Positions 11,138 to 25,505 are shown, counted from the stretch's first letter. The stretch: 34,001 nt of DNA from Rhizophagus sp. LPA8_4_AMF (GCA_021464525.1 JADRCO010000425.1:1-34001); one strand, 5' to 3'. The notes: generated from the letters alone by a model not told the origin. Numbers and translations are program-made.

Positions 11138-13840
11138 CTATGTCTCAACAATGTCATCGTCTCCGTCATGGTGTAATGTTACTACAAAAAAAATAATATT
11201 TTTTTTTCATTTACTTCCTTCCCCTTTTTTTTTTAAAAAAAAAAGAGAGAGAAACCAGAAAAGTGCTTACCACTATTAAATTCTTCAAAGGGATTTTCAC
11301 CTTCAACATCAACAACAATCTTTTCACCCTCCATATCTAAACTAATACTTTCTTGTATATTCCGAAAATTTATAGCATCAGTACCATAACTTTGTTGGGG
11401 TATAATTGGAGGAGTGGCATGTCTCAGTAAAGCCCATTGTGTATTCTTAAAAAATGCATGTGCTTTAACATCTGATGCACCTGCTTTTGATCCTAATCTT
11501 CTATTTTCATCTTTACAAAGTAATTTTTTAATTAATGATCTACATAAACTGTTTAATGTTATCGGCAAGAGAAGAAAAAGTTAATATTACATAAAAAAAA
11601 GAGGAAGTTTATTTAATTTGTTAAGATACATACTTTGATACTTGCAATGCATTAGCTGTTTCTGGAAAGTAGACCTCATTTCTTAATATGTTAGAAAATG
11701 TAGCATTCCGATTTTGACCTTTAAAAGGTGTAAATCCATACTATCATAATAATTTTTTTTTAAAAAAAATGTCAAAATTTAAAATATATCAAAAAACCGC
11801 CACATATATCATTATTTTAATTACCAGCATCTCATATATTAATATCCCAAGCGTCCACCAATCTACAGCGCTTGTGTGTCCACATCCCTTAATAACTACA
11901 AAAAAAAGCAACTAATTAAATATATAATGTTACATAAAAATGATATATAAAATTAATTAATTTACCTTCAGGGGCAATATATTCTAAAATGGAAATGACA
12001 AATAAAATGTAAGTAAATATACTAATACGAATATATGCAGGTTATATGTATAGATACCTTCTGTCCCTACAAACGAATTTGTCCTTAAATTAGCAATACA
12101 TGACTTAGTATCTATCGATGGAGGCTATAAGTATAAAATAATTAAATTAATTTAATATAAAATTACAGTAATATTAATAAATTAATATATGCTTACAGCA
12201 TTGGTCCCACTGTTCTTTACAATTCCGGGCATATTAGCGGGATGAGATTGTTTTGACAAGTCAAAATCTGTTATAAGTAAAATTATTTACAATATATATT
12301 AATTCATTTTATAACACGAAAATCATTTATAAATATGTATCATACCTGATAACATAATATGCCCTGACTGATGCAATAATATGTCTATTTTATAGAAGAA
12401 TAATTAAAAAAAATTTTCCAATTTTCTTAATTCTTTTTTTATTATTATTATTAATTACTTACTTTCAGGTTTCAAATCTCTGTAAATAAATCCCATTAAA
12501 TGTAAATATTCTAAGGCTGCAATAACTTCAGCTGCGTAGAATTTTGCATCTTCCTCTAAAAGACATTTACCAGGTCTTGTTTGCAAGGCTTAAAAAAAAA
12601 TTCTTATTTTAATAATTATTTCCTTTTCCTTTTCATTTTAAAATTATAAGAATTAATTTCCCAAAACTTTACCACGAAAAAATTCTCCTCCCATGCAATA
12701 CTCCATACATAAATACAAATAATCTTCACTTTGAAACGAATGATATAATGTAACAATAAAAGGATGATTTGATGTCGCAAGAATTTCCTGAATTCATTAA
12801 AAACGATTAATAAAAATGAACTACACTCTTCTTTTCATTTCGATTACAACAAACCTGTTCGGCAAGGGCTCGCTTAATCTTATTACGTTTAATCATCTCC
12901 TTTTTCGATAAAACTGCATAATTAAAATTCTTTTTTAAATAAATTGTCGATAAGAATTTAAAAAGCTTCTCCACTTTATTTATTTACCTTTCATAGCATA
13001 TAGTTTATTGGTTTTTTTCTCTTTAACCAAATAAACTTTGCCAACATCACCCTTGCCTAGTAATTTAACTTTTTGAAAACTGTTTGGACCAACTTCAACT
13101 CTTTTAATTTTAATAGAATTTGAGGAATAAGTTCTTTTAAAAGTTCCTGACCGTTTCATTTCTGATAAAGGTCTAGATGGAACAGATAAATTTTCATTAT
13201 TATTATATTTTCCTAACATTTGTTGTGATGATTGTGATTGAGAAGAATTTTTCTCATTTAATGCTTTTGTGTTAGGAGCAGAAGCTACCCTACGTAATTT
13301 TTGATTATTATTTCCGTCTTTCAAAAACCATGGTCCAATTGTTCTGCTTTTTCCATTAGAAGTTTTTAATGATGACCCATTTCGTGAACAACCATTAACA
13401 CTATTATTAATTTTCTCACTATTGTTTGACAAAATTGATGTAAGAGAAGTTGAGGATCCCATTTCTCCTAATCCTCCGTTTGTATTAGGTGAATTATTTC
13501 CGCTGGCGTTTAAAGAATTAATAGAGTCCTTTTTACTTGTACCATTAAGTCTAAAAAAGTTCTTTAATTTAGAGGGTAAATGAGAAATGTAAGATGGTGC
13601 TGGACTTGTGATAACTGAAGAACCATTCCCACTACTTGTTGTACTCGAAGCATATGGTATATCTCCAAACATTGGATCAGGATCTAATGGTATCGTCGAG
13701 AAATGTAAATGGTCCTCCAATTCGCTTGAACTATTATCAAATAAATCCGAGGTACTATGATACGGCTTCACTTTACCAAGTCCTGTATGAATATCATTTG
13801 GTGACAATTGAGTAGTTTGGGTAAGAACAGTAGTGTCCAT
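11138..13840 (-). CDS. AGC-family protein kinase, FPK1/KIN82/NRC-2-like
   Basis: Twelve exons (12988-13840, 12855-12913, 12673-12787, 12463-12588, 12346-12384, 12197-12267, 12058-12124, 11966-11983, 11825-11895, 11634-11740, 11271-11548, 11138-11181) give 615 residues. Residues 1-255 are a Ser/Asn-rich, probably disordered region. The kinase domain follows: glycine loop [12 protein letters not shown], catalytic YRDLKPEN, the family-typical DFDLSK in place of DFG, activation loop SFVGTEEYIAPE, then [14 protein letters not shown]. The C-terminal lobe and tail ([22 protein letters not shown]) match the NRC-2/FPK group. The yeast members phosphorylate P4-ATPase lipid flippases at the plasma membrane, and that role is inferred here. 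Exon 8 is only 18 nt and encodes the APE motif. The 12058 boundary was set by reading phase. Confidence 0.92.
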
Positions 13841-14743
13841 ACTCTCTTACGAAACAATTATGATAATTTTTTTTTAAAAAACAAATTTAATATATATATT
13901 TAATATACTTTAATTACAAACGGAGGATTTTTTTTTTATGAATAAAGAAAATTAAAAGAGAGTGAAAATGAACGAAATGTCTATCTATACAATATAATAG
14001 GAGAGTCCAAAAAGAAAGTCTATGAAAGGGAAATAAAATAATTTAGACCTTGGCTACTTTTGTGTCAAAAAAAGAGAAAGTTTACTATACCAAGATTAGT
14101 TTGGTGATAATGATGCGATCTAATAAACGTGGTTCGAAATTATAAATAAACATTAACCTTTAAAAGTGTAGTATAGTTGGATTAGTCAAAATATTTTTGA
14201 GACGTTGATAGTTTATATTTGAGTTTCTTGGTTCTTTAGAACATGAGGTTAAAAAAAAACTAATCGGACTGAAGTTAATCGAACTTGATTAGAAATAATT
14301 AAAAGTAGATATATATATACAAGTGCATCAATTACAAAGAGTTCGTAATTGGCATAGCTAAAAATAATGCAGAAGTTATCCCGTTGTACAACCTATAAAA
14401 AATAACCCTGAATTAAATTTTTGTTGAGCTAAATGATTCGGTTTTTTTTCAAGGTCTTTTTTTTTTGATTCGCGGTTTTATAATATTTCGGGTTTACCAC
14501 ATGGGGCTCTACAAATATTTTTTTTTCATAGTAAATTGTTAAGTAATAAAGAAATTTCCCTAATTTAATTTAATCATAATGCTGTGTAACAACTGATATA
14601 ACTGATCACTGAAGGTATATAAAATTTACTATTAACAAATTTACGCAAATGTTAATTTAAAAGTGAATGTATATATATATATTTTTTGTTTTTGATAAGA
14701 TTGAAATATTTCTTTATAAAAATTTTAAAATCAATTGTTTCAA
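13841..14743. other. Intergenic: kinase promoter and ATP2 3' flank
   Basis: 900 bp without a gene. The part next to 13840 must hold the AGC kinase promoter and leader, and the part near 14743 the ATP synthase 3' end. There are AT runs and a short (TA)n near 14670-14683. Nothing else is recognised. Confidence 0.45.
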
Positions 14744-16815
<2,072 letters not shown>

Positions 16816-17289
16816 TGTAAAGGACCAGCTTCAAAGCATATGCTAATTAATAAGAAAAGGGTCTTAGATTGCAAATTTTTCGAAATTTTTTCTGTATTCA
16901 TATGATCTTCGTGTAACCTAGATCTTTGATTTCAATGATAATAATTTATAAATGATCGTCATTAGATGATGACGATATATTCGTTTTTTTTTTATTAAAA
17001 CAAATGAAACAAATGTGAAACAATACGTAATTATAATATCATATTTTAACCAAGTACGTTGTATGCGAAGGAGAAAGAAAATAATATTAAAAATTCATCA
17101 AATAAAGTGAAGTATTAACATTGAAAAAAGAAGGTCTATTAATTAGAAAAATAAGAAAGAGAGGAAAAATATTTAACGTTCATCAATGATTAAGTGTAAA
17201 AATTATAGAATGAAATATTAACAGTGAAAAATATATATATATATATATATTAAGCAATCCTAAATAAATAAGTCTATTTACTAAAATAA
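16816..17289. other. ATP2 promoter region and 3' flank of the F-box gene
   Basis: Upstream of the ATP synthase beta start and downstream of the F-box/WD40 stop. It holds an (AT)n microsatellite at about 17229-17251. No other feature is recognised. Confidence 0.45.
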
Positions 17290-18944
17290 TTAAATAATAT
17301 ATCTTGTATCCAAGTCATCAGCAAAATCCATCACCAGTATTTTTTGATCTTGGCTTGTACTAATTGTAAGAAAAATGTTGAAGTGAGTTATCTGATATTA
17401 AAGAAAATAATATAAAAATAGAGATAAATTACCTAACAATTTTCGTTAAACTGAATTGGACGTCAAATACCCAACTTGTATGACCTTCATGGAAATCAAG
17501 CAATTGTTTTCCGGTCTTCAAATCCCAAACTTTAACAGTTTGATCGTAACTTCCGCTGACAATTTTATCATTGTCAAAATGTAATGTTCTAACTAAATCA
17601 GTATGACCTTCAAGTGTACGCATACATTGAGCTGTTTCAACATCCCATATCTTAATTGTTCTATCATTTGAACCTGAAACGACGTATTTTCCATCAAATT
17701 GGACACAAGCTAACCCACGTGTGTGGCCAACAAAATCTCTAATACATTTTCCCTCCTCTAAATCCCAAAGTTTAATTAAGGCGTCCCCAGAAGCTGAAAT
17801 GATCCTATTATCTTTAAGTTGGACAGCATTAACCGGACCTCGATGACCAACTAAAGTACGAAGACATTCACCTGTTTGCACATCCCAAACTTTAATCGTA
17901 CTATCTTTTGAACAGGAGACTATATGGTAATCGTCAAAACAAATGTCTAATACACCAGCACAATGCCCCTCTAAACGCCTTAATTGGGGTACATTTTGGT
18001 TATAATTTGACATATCCCAAACTATAATGGTGGTATCACTTGACCCTGAAACCATGATATAATTGTCATATTGTAGGCATAAAACTGAAAGATCATGTCC
18101 ATGTAAAGTTTGGATGCAATTTCCAGTATTAATGTCCCAAAATTTAATAGTTTTGTCACGAGATCCAGTTACAATCTTGTGTTCATCAAATTGAATACAA
18201 TATACACTATCTAAATGTCCTTTAAGATATCGCTTTTCGCATTCACCCTTTTTCCATCGTAATGAAAGTATAAATCGATTTTTATACATAAGTTTCCAGT
18301 CAGCTTCACCTGTAAGCGTGACTTCTCGTGGTACATTATGTCTCCATCCCTCATTTAACGTATACATACCACGCCATATCTCGTTATCTCGAGAGATACA
18401 ATACCATGCGCGAGACACTCTCGACATTCTACATAATGTCTTAAAATCCACAAATACAAGTATATATGCGGCTATTTCGTATGGAAGACAAATGAGAAAA
18501 TCTAATAAATAAGAATAAAAGAACTTGTCATTAATTTTTTTTAAATTATTGCCGAAATTATTTAACTTTAGATCTAATATAATTTAATATAGCTGATAAC
18601 GAAACAACGAAATAATTCCAATTATATATATATATTCATATGTATATATATAATATATATAATTAATAAAAGGCCGTTTTTTATTTACCTATCCTAGAAG
18701 TCAGGTCTTCAACTGTGAAGAAGCCTTCATCTTCCACCTCTGATACATTCGGAAAATGAGGTTTGGTTGGCGATAAAGCCGATAGTTGTCTGCGGCTGAT
18801 TGTTCTATTTCCTGGATCTTCGTTAATAACTTTAGTGAAAATCTTCAAGAATCTAGATTTACTACCTAAAATTGCAGACTTCGGGCTTTTCATTCTTTTT
18901 CCTTTTACAAAGCAAAATAGAGTTTTAAACCGAATAGAAGACAT
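17290..18944 (-). CDS. F-box/WD40-repeat protein, SCF ubiquitin-ligase substrate receptor
   Basis: Three exons (18689-18944, 17433-18501, 17290-17359) give 464 residues. The F-box is at about residues 86-125 (LPYEIAAYILVFVDFKTLCR, then VSRAWYCISRDNEIW) and would dock on Skp1. Seven WD40 repeats follow, each with a GH...WD frame, from LKGHLDSVYCIQF to the last one, HEGHTSWVFDVQF, completed in exon 3 by STSQDQKILVMDF. They form a substrate-binding propeller. The layout is that of Met30/sconB, Pof1 and beta-TrCP proteins. The substrate cannot be told from sequence. The start at 18944 (MSSIRFK) is a choice: MKSPK at 18893 is possible, and an in-frame ATG further up at 19010 looks like leader. The 187-nt intron 1 falls immediately before the F-box. 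Confidence 0.9.
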
Positions 18945-20551
18945 AAAAATAAAAAAAAATTTTCCAGGCAGGGTAAGTAAAAAAGATATATTTAAAAGTA
19001 GTTTTGGCAAAATTGGAAAAAGATCAATAAAAGTTCAATAAACCAAAAACAAAAAGAAAAAAAAAATTATGCTATGAATAGACTTAATAGGATTTTGAAT
19101 TTTTTTTTTTTTTAAAAAAAAAGGTAGAAAAAAAGGCATCGAACTTTCAAAGAAAAGAAAAAGAAAAAAAAAAAATTTATTATACATAAATAGCTAAATA
19201 TGAAAAAGGAAAAATAAAGACGTACATAAAAAAAGTTAAAACAGAAACTTAAAATTTTTAAAGACAAACCTTAAGGATATAGGAAACAGTATATTAGTAA
19301 AAAAAAAAAAATATTTCGAACCTTCAAAAAAAGAATTTATGGGATGCTTTTATATAAAGTATAGTAAAAGGTTTTATTGTGAAGTTAAGTTCACGGAAGC
19401 TCACGAAATCTTGTGTAACGTACGGTTATAAATAGAGTAGATACTTTTTTTTAAACGCGACAATGCGGCGAATTTTTGATCGCAAGAATTAAAGCCTTCT
19501 AGTATCAGTTATATGATAAGCAGTAAACAAGACATAATTATTAACAAATTTTCTTATGCGAGAAGTAAATCATATATACAGTAATACTTTCTTCGGTTAA
19601 AAATTCAACCAATAATGTGCGATTGTCAGTGATACCAAATTTAGACAAAAAAAGTGGCTTTAGTAGATTTTGATTGGTGAATTTATCATAAACAAATAAA
19701 TTATATGAGATCAATTGAATACTCATTGAAAAAAAGGAAAACAAAAAAAATCAAATAAAAAGCTAATAAGGATTGGGAAAAAGGGGATAAATAATTACAG
19801 AATTTCCCCTGTAATTTTAAGTCTTTTTATGTAATTGTTACATAACATGTGATCAACGAAAGTGACATCATAATGATAATTATTAACTATTTAATCTACG
19901 TTAATTTCTTAATTTCTTAGATATTAAGTTAAATTTTTGTAGATACTACTTTATACTATACAAGTCCCCCCAATAGATTTTTATTAATAATGAAAAATAA
20001 CCTAATGTTGTTTCAAATATATGCATATTAATACCAAATTGTAGGCAATTTTGGGGCGTAGTGCGGTAAATGTGACCTGGGAGATCTCAACGGTCAATAT
20101 GACCTTTGATCCAATCAAAGAACAGGAAACACGTTCAATTTTTGAGCGGACGTATCTATTCATTTCTTAGGTCCACTTGTTTGTTTATCAAAAATTAAAG
20201 GTTATTTATTCAAATTAATTTCTCTTGTTACACGAGTAAATTCTGATTGATTACAATATGTATAAAAGAAACACCGCAGACAATTTTTTTTAATCAATTC
20301 ACTTCCACGTTATAAATATAAAGCACAAAAATTAAAGAAAAACTTTTTTTTTTAATTACCCAACACCTTCTTATTTTGAAAAAATATTAGTAACTATAAG
20401 CCGGTCCACTTTGCCAAAAAAAAAACATTCCGGATTTTCAGTTTTCTTAAACTTTCTTTTTTATTGAGAGCTGATTCTCAAATTTTAAACGATTCTTTCT
20501 TTTTTAGCAAATCTACTGTCATCTCTTGACAGCTAACAATAATCTTTACAC
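18945..20551. other. Long divergent intergenic region
   Basis: 1.6 kb between the F-box gene (-) and the coiled-coil gene (+). Positions 18950-19330 are purine-rich with many A-runs and one long T-then-A snapback (about 19100-19122). A 67-residue minus-strand frame at 19541-19744 has no recognised domain. Positions 20040-20110 are less AT-rich and include the palindrome GGTCAATATGACC (20092-20104), a possible regulatory site. CT/A-rich sequence at 20440-20520 is probably the leader of the downstream gene. Confidence 0.4.
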
Positions 20552-21665
20552 ATGAGCAACGGTAAGAACTCTATAAAAATTTTTTCGAGTTTTTTTTTGT
20601 GAAAATATTACTTTTACCAAAAAAAATGTGATATTATACTGATTACAAGTCTCTTTTCTTTTTTATTTTATAACAATTATGTTTGGTATTAATGGCCTGA
20701 TTGTACATTGTCTCTTAAACTTGTTTGAAACAAAATTTGAAACAAAAAAAGATTCGGGTGACGTTAACGCACTAAAACAAGAGCTTAATAGTCTTCGACA
20801 CGTCATAGAAGAAAAAAACGCATTACTCTCGACAGTTCAAAAACAACTTAATAAGCATCAACCAAACGGCACAAACGGAATTATGACAAGCGAGTCTACT
20901 ACAGGAAGAGTAATTGAACATTTGCAAGCTGAAATTGATTACTTAAAAAAAGAACTTGCAGATTCAAAAACTTTAATTCATGTATCTAAAGTTGCTCGTG
21001 AAAGAGCTGAGAGGCAAGTTTCAGAACATTTAGCTTCCCACCAAACTTTACGTCTTGAAATCGATTCTTTAAAAAGAATGCTAGAGCGTAAAGAAAGGCA
21101 ATCCAAAGAATTAGACGAAAATGCAAAAGAAATTGAGAAAAAAAATTCAGATATGAAATTTGAACGTGATAATGCTTGTACAAAGCTTCGACAATCTGAA
21201 TTAAAGGTGTCAGATTTGGAAAGAAAATTACAAGAAGCTTTAGCTTTAAAAGAAAAATCAGAAATTGAATATTCACTTTTATCTAAAGAGGTACAAACCT
21301 TTAAAACTAGATATGCAAAAGATGTTGAAACTGTTAAAAAAGAATTTAAAGTCCTTCGACAAGAAATGAGTTCTACCACAAGATCATTAGAAGATGTCGT
21401 TTTAATGGCTGGTGTTAAAGTTGAAGAATTAACTTCAGAACGTAAAGATGATTTAGGAAATTTGGAATCTATTGCTTCTAAATTAAAAACAAATCAAGAG
21501 AAATGTGCTCAAAAATTATTGAGCGAAATCGAAATAATGAAAAAAGATATAGAAAGTTCAAGTCAAAAAACGGATGAATATCGAGAACAAGTTGTAAAAA
21601 TGAGAGGCGAAATATCAGGAAAATTGAATTGGTTAAAACGCGTTGAAAGGGTACAGCAAACATAA
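20552..21665 (+). CDS. Coiled-coil protein, possibly She3-like
   Basis: My preferred model has a 10-nt first exon (20552-20561, ATG AGC AAC G) spliced across 20562-20751 to 20752-21665, giving 307 residues starting MSNDSGDVNALKQEL. The donor GGTAAGAA is strong. The acceptor (AAAAAAAG) is weak, so a start at 20679 inside the putative intron remains an alternative. The protein is almost entirely heptad-patterned coiled coil from residue 8 to about 290, rich in Lys, Glu and Leu, with a short break near residue 50. The segment TTGRVIEHLQAEIDYLKKEL resembles fungal She3-type proteins, which in yeast link mRNA cargo to myosin V. Coiled coils match by chance easily, so the name is tentative. Confidence 0.6.
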
Positions 21666-22268
21666 ATTTTATAATTTATTATTACGTCACATCAATATAA
21701 AATAACTTTTTTTGGTAGTACTGGCTACGAAAAAAAAAGTTTTTATTATGAATGAACTGGACATTATTCATTATTACTCAATAATACTTAATAAATCTCT
21801 CACTTTTTAATTCTATTTCATACTTATAATTGTTTTTATGTGATTTTTTTTTTTAAAAAAAAAATATTTAATTTTCTTTTGTAGATTTTTGTACCTTTTT
21901 TTTATATATATCAATATATAAGTAATTCATAAAAAAAGCCAAAAAAAAGCTTTATTAAAATCTATTCATAATATAATATTAACCAAGACATGTATTATAA
22001 AATACATAACATTATAACACTTTTATAATAAACATTAATTAATTTACACCAAATAATAAAAGTAAACAAACAAATTTTTTCAAACTTACTTTCTTTTTAA
22101 TTTAACAATATTGTTGAATAAAAAAAAATTCTTTAAAATACACATTATAAAAAATAAATCAATTATATATAATGGTCTCCCTTCGCATAAAATATTGTAG
22201 TCATATTATACAAAAACTACTTAATTAAATAGAGTAAAATACATGTCTATGCATTGTCTATGCATTGT
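21666..22268. other. Convergent intergenic region
   Basis: 3' flanks of the coiled-coil gene (+) and ATG3 (-). Very AT-rich, with a T-then-A snapback at about 21844-21864. No gene seen. Confidence 0.5.
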
Positions 22269-22276
22269 CTATGCAC
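22244..22276. repeat. 11-bp tandem repeat, three copies, across the ATG3 stop codon
   Basis: The unit TGTCTATGCAT occurs at 22244-22254 and 22255-22265, and with its last base changed at 22266-22276. On the minus strand the third copy contains the ATG3 stop codon (22269-22271), so the other two copies lie in the 3' untranslated region. Confidence 0.85.
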
Positions 22277-24023
22277 TAATTGTGTGATCATAATCAATCG
22301 TTGGGACCACTGAAGACATAAATTTCAAGAAAATAATAAGATATCTAACAATAAAAAGGAAAGAAATAAATTAGTTAAATCATGAGAAAAAACAAGAAAA
22401 CTTTTAAAAAAGGTATTGTTCAGTCGATTAGGAATGTGCGGGTTTTTAACAAACCGATATTTTGTTAATATTGTATATCAACATTAGTAGCATTAATTTC
22501 TATTGGACTCCGCAGTATTCCTAATGATCGATCTATTATAGGTGATATCCTCGTCTAATAATTATTTAATCAAATACTTACTGATCAACTCTAACTTGTG
22601 CTTGTTCAGCTTGTGGAGCATTTGGAGAATTTCCGTATTGTTGTTTTAATAATTCAAATTTCTTAAGAGCTTCTTCATTCATCTTTTCAATAATCTTTTT
22701 CATAACTTGAGCATGGCGACAAGGATGAATACTAGCCAATGACATATTCAAATGTGGATGCGCCTCAATAGTAACTGTTTTTTTAGCATAATCTTGAGAA
22801 ATATCTTCAAATATTTGAGTTGATGTCAAAGGACTTCGGTGCTTAATTAATAAAATAAATTAGATTAAATTCGAAATTTTTTTAATATTATTTAGATTTA
22901 CCTCATCATAACCAAATAACCACATACGTGGAGTTTGATAATATTTATCATAGGTAATAAATACATCGTATGTTCGTACTTGAAGAATCTTGTCACTGTA
23001 ACAATAAATTCACAATTAACAATGAAGCTAAAAAAAATCAAATCGTTTATAATACCTGAGACCATCGTCGTGCGTAGCAACCACATTACTCGCTGTATTC
23101 AATGCCGCCTAAATTACGTATGGATTTATTAACCTTACGATTAAAGAGAGAAAAGAAAGCTGATTTTTTATTATTAAAAATTATATATAATTTACAGGAT
23201 CATCATCTTCAACAACATCTTCAATATCCGGAATATCATCATAATCAGGAATATCAACTTCCTCTTTTTCAGTTTCCGGCTCAATTAAAATGCTACTCAT
23301 CCTTTTGGTGATTTCGTCATCCTCACCTTCAATTTGCTGCACAATTTCCTCAATGTTTGCAGCAACTTATATGTAAAAACAATTATATTCATTCTAAATT
23401 AAAATCAGCAAATATAAATTATTGAAATATATCTCAACATACCACGACCACTATGAGTTGCAACCCATGCTTCCTCACCATCTTCGGTCTCAACTTGAGT
23501 TTCTGAGTCCTCTTCAGTATATTCCATTTGCTTAACGCGTCTAAAACATGGTACTAAATTAAACAAATTTATTAATATATAATATAATAAAAGTTGTAAA
23601 TCAAATTAATCTATTTAGATTCATACCATTTCTTGTGATAAGGAATTGCTTTTCAGCGGGTAAATAATCTCTCCTTTTACTTACTTCGCCACTTTCCCTT
23701 TATAATTAGAAGATTAACTTTCTCGTGTGATTTTTTTTTTAGAAAAAAAAAAACTTACCACTTCCATGTTGGACATTTATATACCAAAAAGTCACCAGCT
23801 GCTTCAAACTAAAGAAAAAACCAAAGATCGGAAAATTTTTTATGCATATTAATAACTTTCCTTAAAGTATTTTACGATGTAATATTTTAGGCTCGCAAAA
23901 TGAATAATAGTAATATCTTACTTCTTCCGGTGTAATGCAGCCAGTTTCTTTGAACTTTGAGTTTTTGAGTACAGGACTAAGATATTCACGAATACCAAAG
24001 AAAAGACTTTGAATTGAAGCCAT
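22269..24023 (-). CDS. ATG3: ATG3, E2-like enzyme that conjugates Atg8 to phosphatidylethanolamine
   Basis: Nine exons (23922-24023, 23759-23808, 23627-23697, 23443-23553, 23196-23365, 23056-23108, 22902-22995, 22582-22841, 22269-22344) give 328 residues. The start [20 protein letters not shown] forms the membrane-sensing amphipathic helix, followed by [20 protein letters not shown] and PTWKW. An acidic flexible region (residues about 115-170) follows. The E2 core has [40 protein letters not shown] and the catalytic cysteine in [14 protein letters not shown]. The C-terminus [20 protein letters not shown] matches the family. It is reached by splicing a 237-nt intron (22345-22581), the longest in this gene. 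About 25 extra residues ([16 protein letters not shown]..., Gln/Ala-rich) sit between the cysteine helix and this C-terminal segment. Confidence 0.96.
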
Positions 24024-24577
24024 GTTATGTATTTTTTACTTTCTCTATTGACAAAAGTGATTTACTGAATATAAAGCGTCGTTATGATCAAAAACTGTCA
24101 ATATATCCTTGTACAGTACATTATATTTTGTGAGACGATCACCGATCATATACTTTAATAGTCATGTGAAACAAAATATATGTCTAAACTAGTGTCTAGC
24201 CCTAGAGCCAGTAGTCAAAAAGTCAACAACGAAAAGCAGTAATGACTATATTTTTTTTTTAAAGGGAGTGCGTTAAGGTGGTGGACAATCAAAAATATTA
24301 TGAGAAATCATTTTGTTAATATCAATTAATAAACAATATGAATGCAAGAACACCAAAGAAAAAAAGTGGAGTGAAGAATCTTGGTTACAAAGTTGGTTTA
24401 TTTTCATGTTTTGATACAAAAGATTATTTTGGAAAATGTAGTTACATATTTAAAATTCCATCGAGAGAGAATATAAAATTTATATATAATAATAGTCATG
24501 ATATAATTTAATTAATTTAAATTTTATTTTATTTATTTATTTTTTTTTTTGATAAAATATTGCCACCTATTTACGAA
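24024..24577. other. ATG3 upstream region
   Basis: 550 bp between the ATG3 start and the stop of the next minus-strand gene. The half near 24024 should hold the ATG3 promoter, and the rest is AT-rich 3' flank. No gene seen. Confidence 0.45.
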
Positions 24578-25505
24578 TTATCGAGTTCTGAAAGAATCCT
24601 TATATTTAATAATCACAATTAATTTATATTTTTATATTATTAATATTCATAATCAAATAAAAAAAAATAACTTACATATAAAAATTTAATATCTTGCCAA
24701 GTACCAGAGCATATCTCTTTTGAATTAATCATTTCCTAATAAAATTGATTACGTATTAAACAAAGTAACAGTTATACACAGCATATACAATCTTTTTTTT
24801 TGAAAAAATTACCAATAAGATTCTAAGATCTCTTCCAGCAGCATCCAATATAGCTCGATAATCAAATGTCTCCTTTAAGAATACGATAAATTAATACCTA
24901 TGCATCATAATATTTTATTAATTTAAATTACTTACGAATAGATACTTAATCGCTCTCCATACACTTAAACAAATTCCTTTCAGATCAAGAACTTCTAGTA
25001 AGAATTTAAGGTCTTGCCAAATATCATAACAAAGTGGCTTAATATCTAGCTCTTTCTATGATAATACACGAATGAATAAGAGTAGAATTGAAAATTTACA
25101 ATACACATAACGAGAAAAACTTACTATTATAAATTTAAGTTCTTGCAATGCCATAAAAAATAAATCTTTACTAAGTTGCCAAAGTTCGTTATTTTCAATA
25201 TAACGATCGCTATTACTATCATTTTCAATCATACTCTCCAAAATATGAATAACTTGAACTACTTTATCATCACATTTTTCATAGATAAATTTAACACTTT
25301 CATCTTTACAAGCTTCTAAAACTAGATTATCTATTCTATAAATAACTTGACAGACATCAATATTATCAAGTCCAACAAACAAATAAAGATTTTGTGCAGT
25401 CATTGATTCGTTAATTGATACTTCTGTATGTCCCCATCCTGGAACGTCAAATGTTATATTTTTTTCATTATACATTGTAATATTTTGGAATGAAGTTGAT
25501 TCCAT
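24578..25505 (-). CDS. Unrecognised protein with 20-residue C-terminal repeats, one or two per exon
   Basis: I do not recognise this family. Five exons (25125-25505, 24936-25055, 24813-24872, 24676-24735, 24578-24598) give 213 residues. Every intron is phase 0. Exons 2, 3 and 4 are 40, 20 and 20 codons. Translated, they line up with the last 20 residues of exon 1 as five tandem 20-residue units. Examples are KELDIKPLCYDIWQDLKFLL, EVLDLKGICLSVWRAIKYLF and EMINSKEICSGTWQDIKFLY. The shared pattern is E-x-[LFI]-[DN]-x-[KR]-x-x-[CL], then W-[QR]-[DA]-[LI]-[KR]-[FYI]-L, with the Trp lost in some units. The units look helical. Residues 1-107 are acidic with no known motif. There is no signal peptide. 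The last exon adds six residues (DSFRTR). The gene lies head-to-tail with the histidine kinase, whose stop is 226 bp upstream of this gene's start. Confidence 0.78.

Noticed and set aside
19541..19744. 67-residue minus-strand open frame in the long divergent spacer
   Set aside because: No recognised motif, no splice partners in frame that extend it convincingly, and composition like the surrounding AT-rich spacer.
20092..20104. GGTCAATATGACC, identical in form to a nuclear-receptor response element
   Set aside because: Fungi lack the cognate receptors and a 13-bp palindrome is expected by chance. Kept only as a possible generic regulatory site.
20978..21379. Long minus-strand frames opposite the coiled-coil gene
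   Set aside because: They are shadows of the plus-strand coding sequence, Ser/Phe/Leu-rich as expected from reverse-complemented Lys/Glu codons.
22480..22575. Alternative ATG3 ending using a nearby acceptor that would give a short tail ending DIQY
   Set aside because: It needs an intron of only about 32 nt and loses the conserved [20 protein letters not shown] ending, which the 237-nt intron restores.
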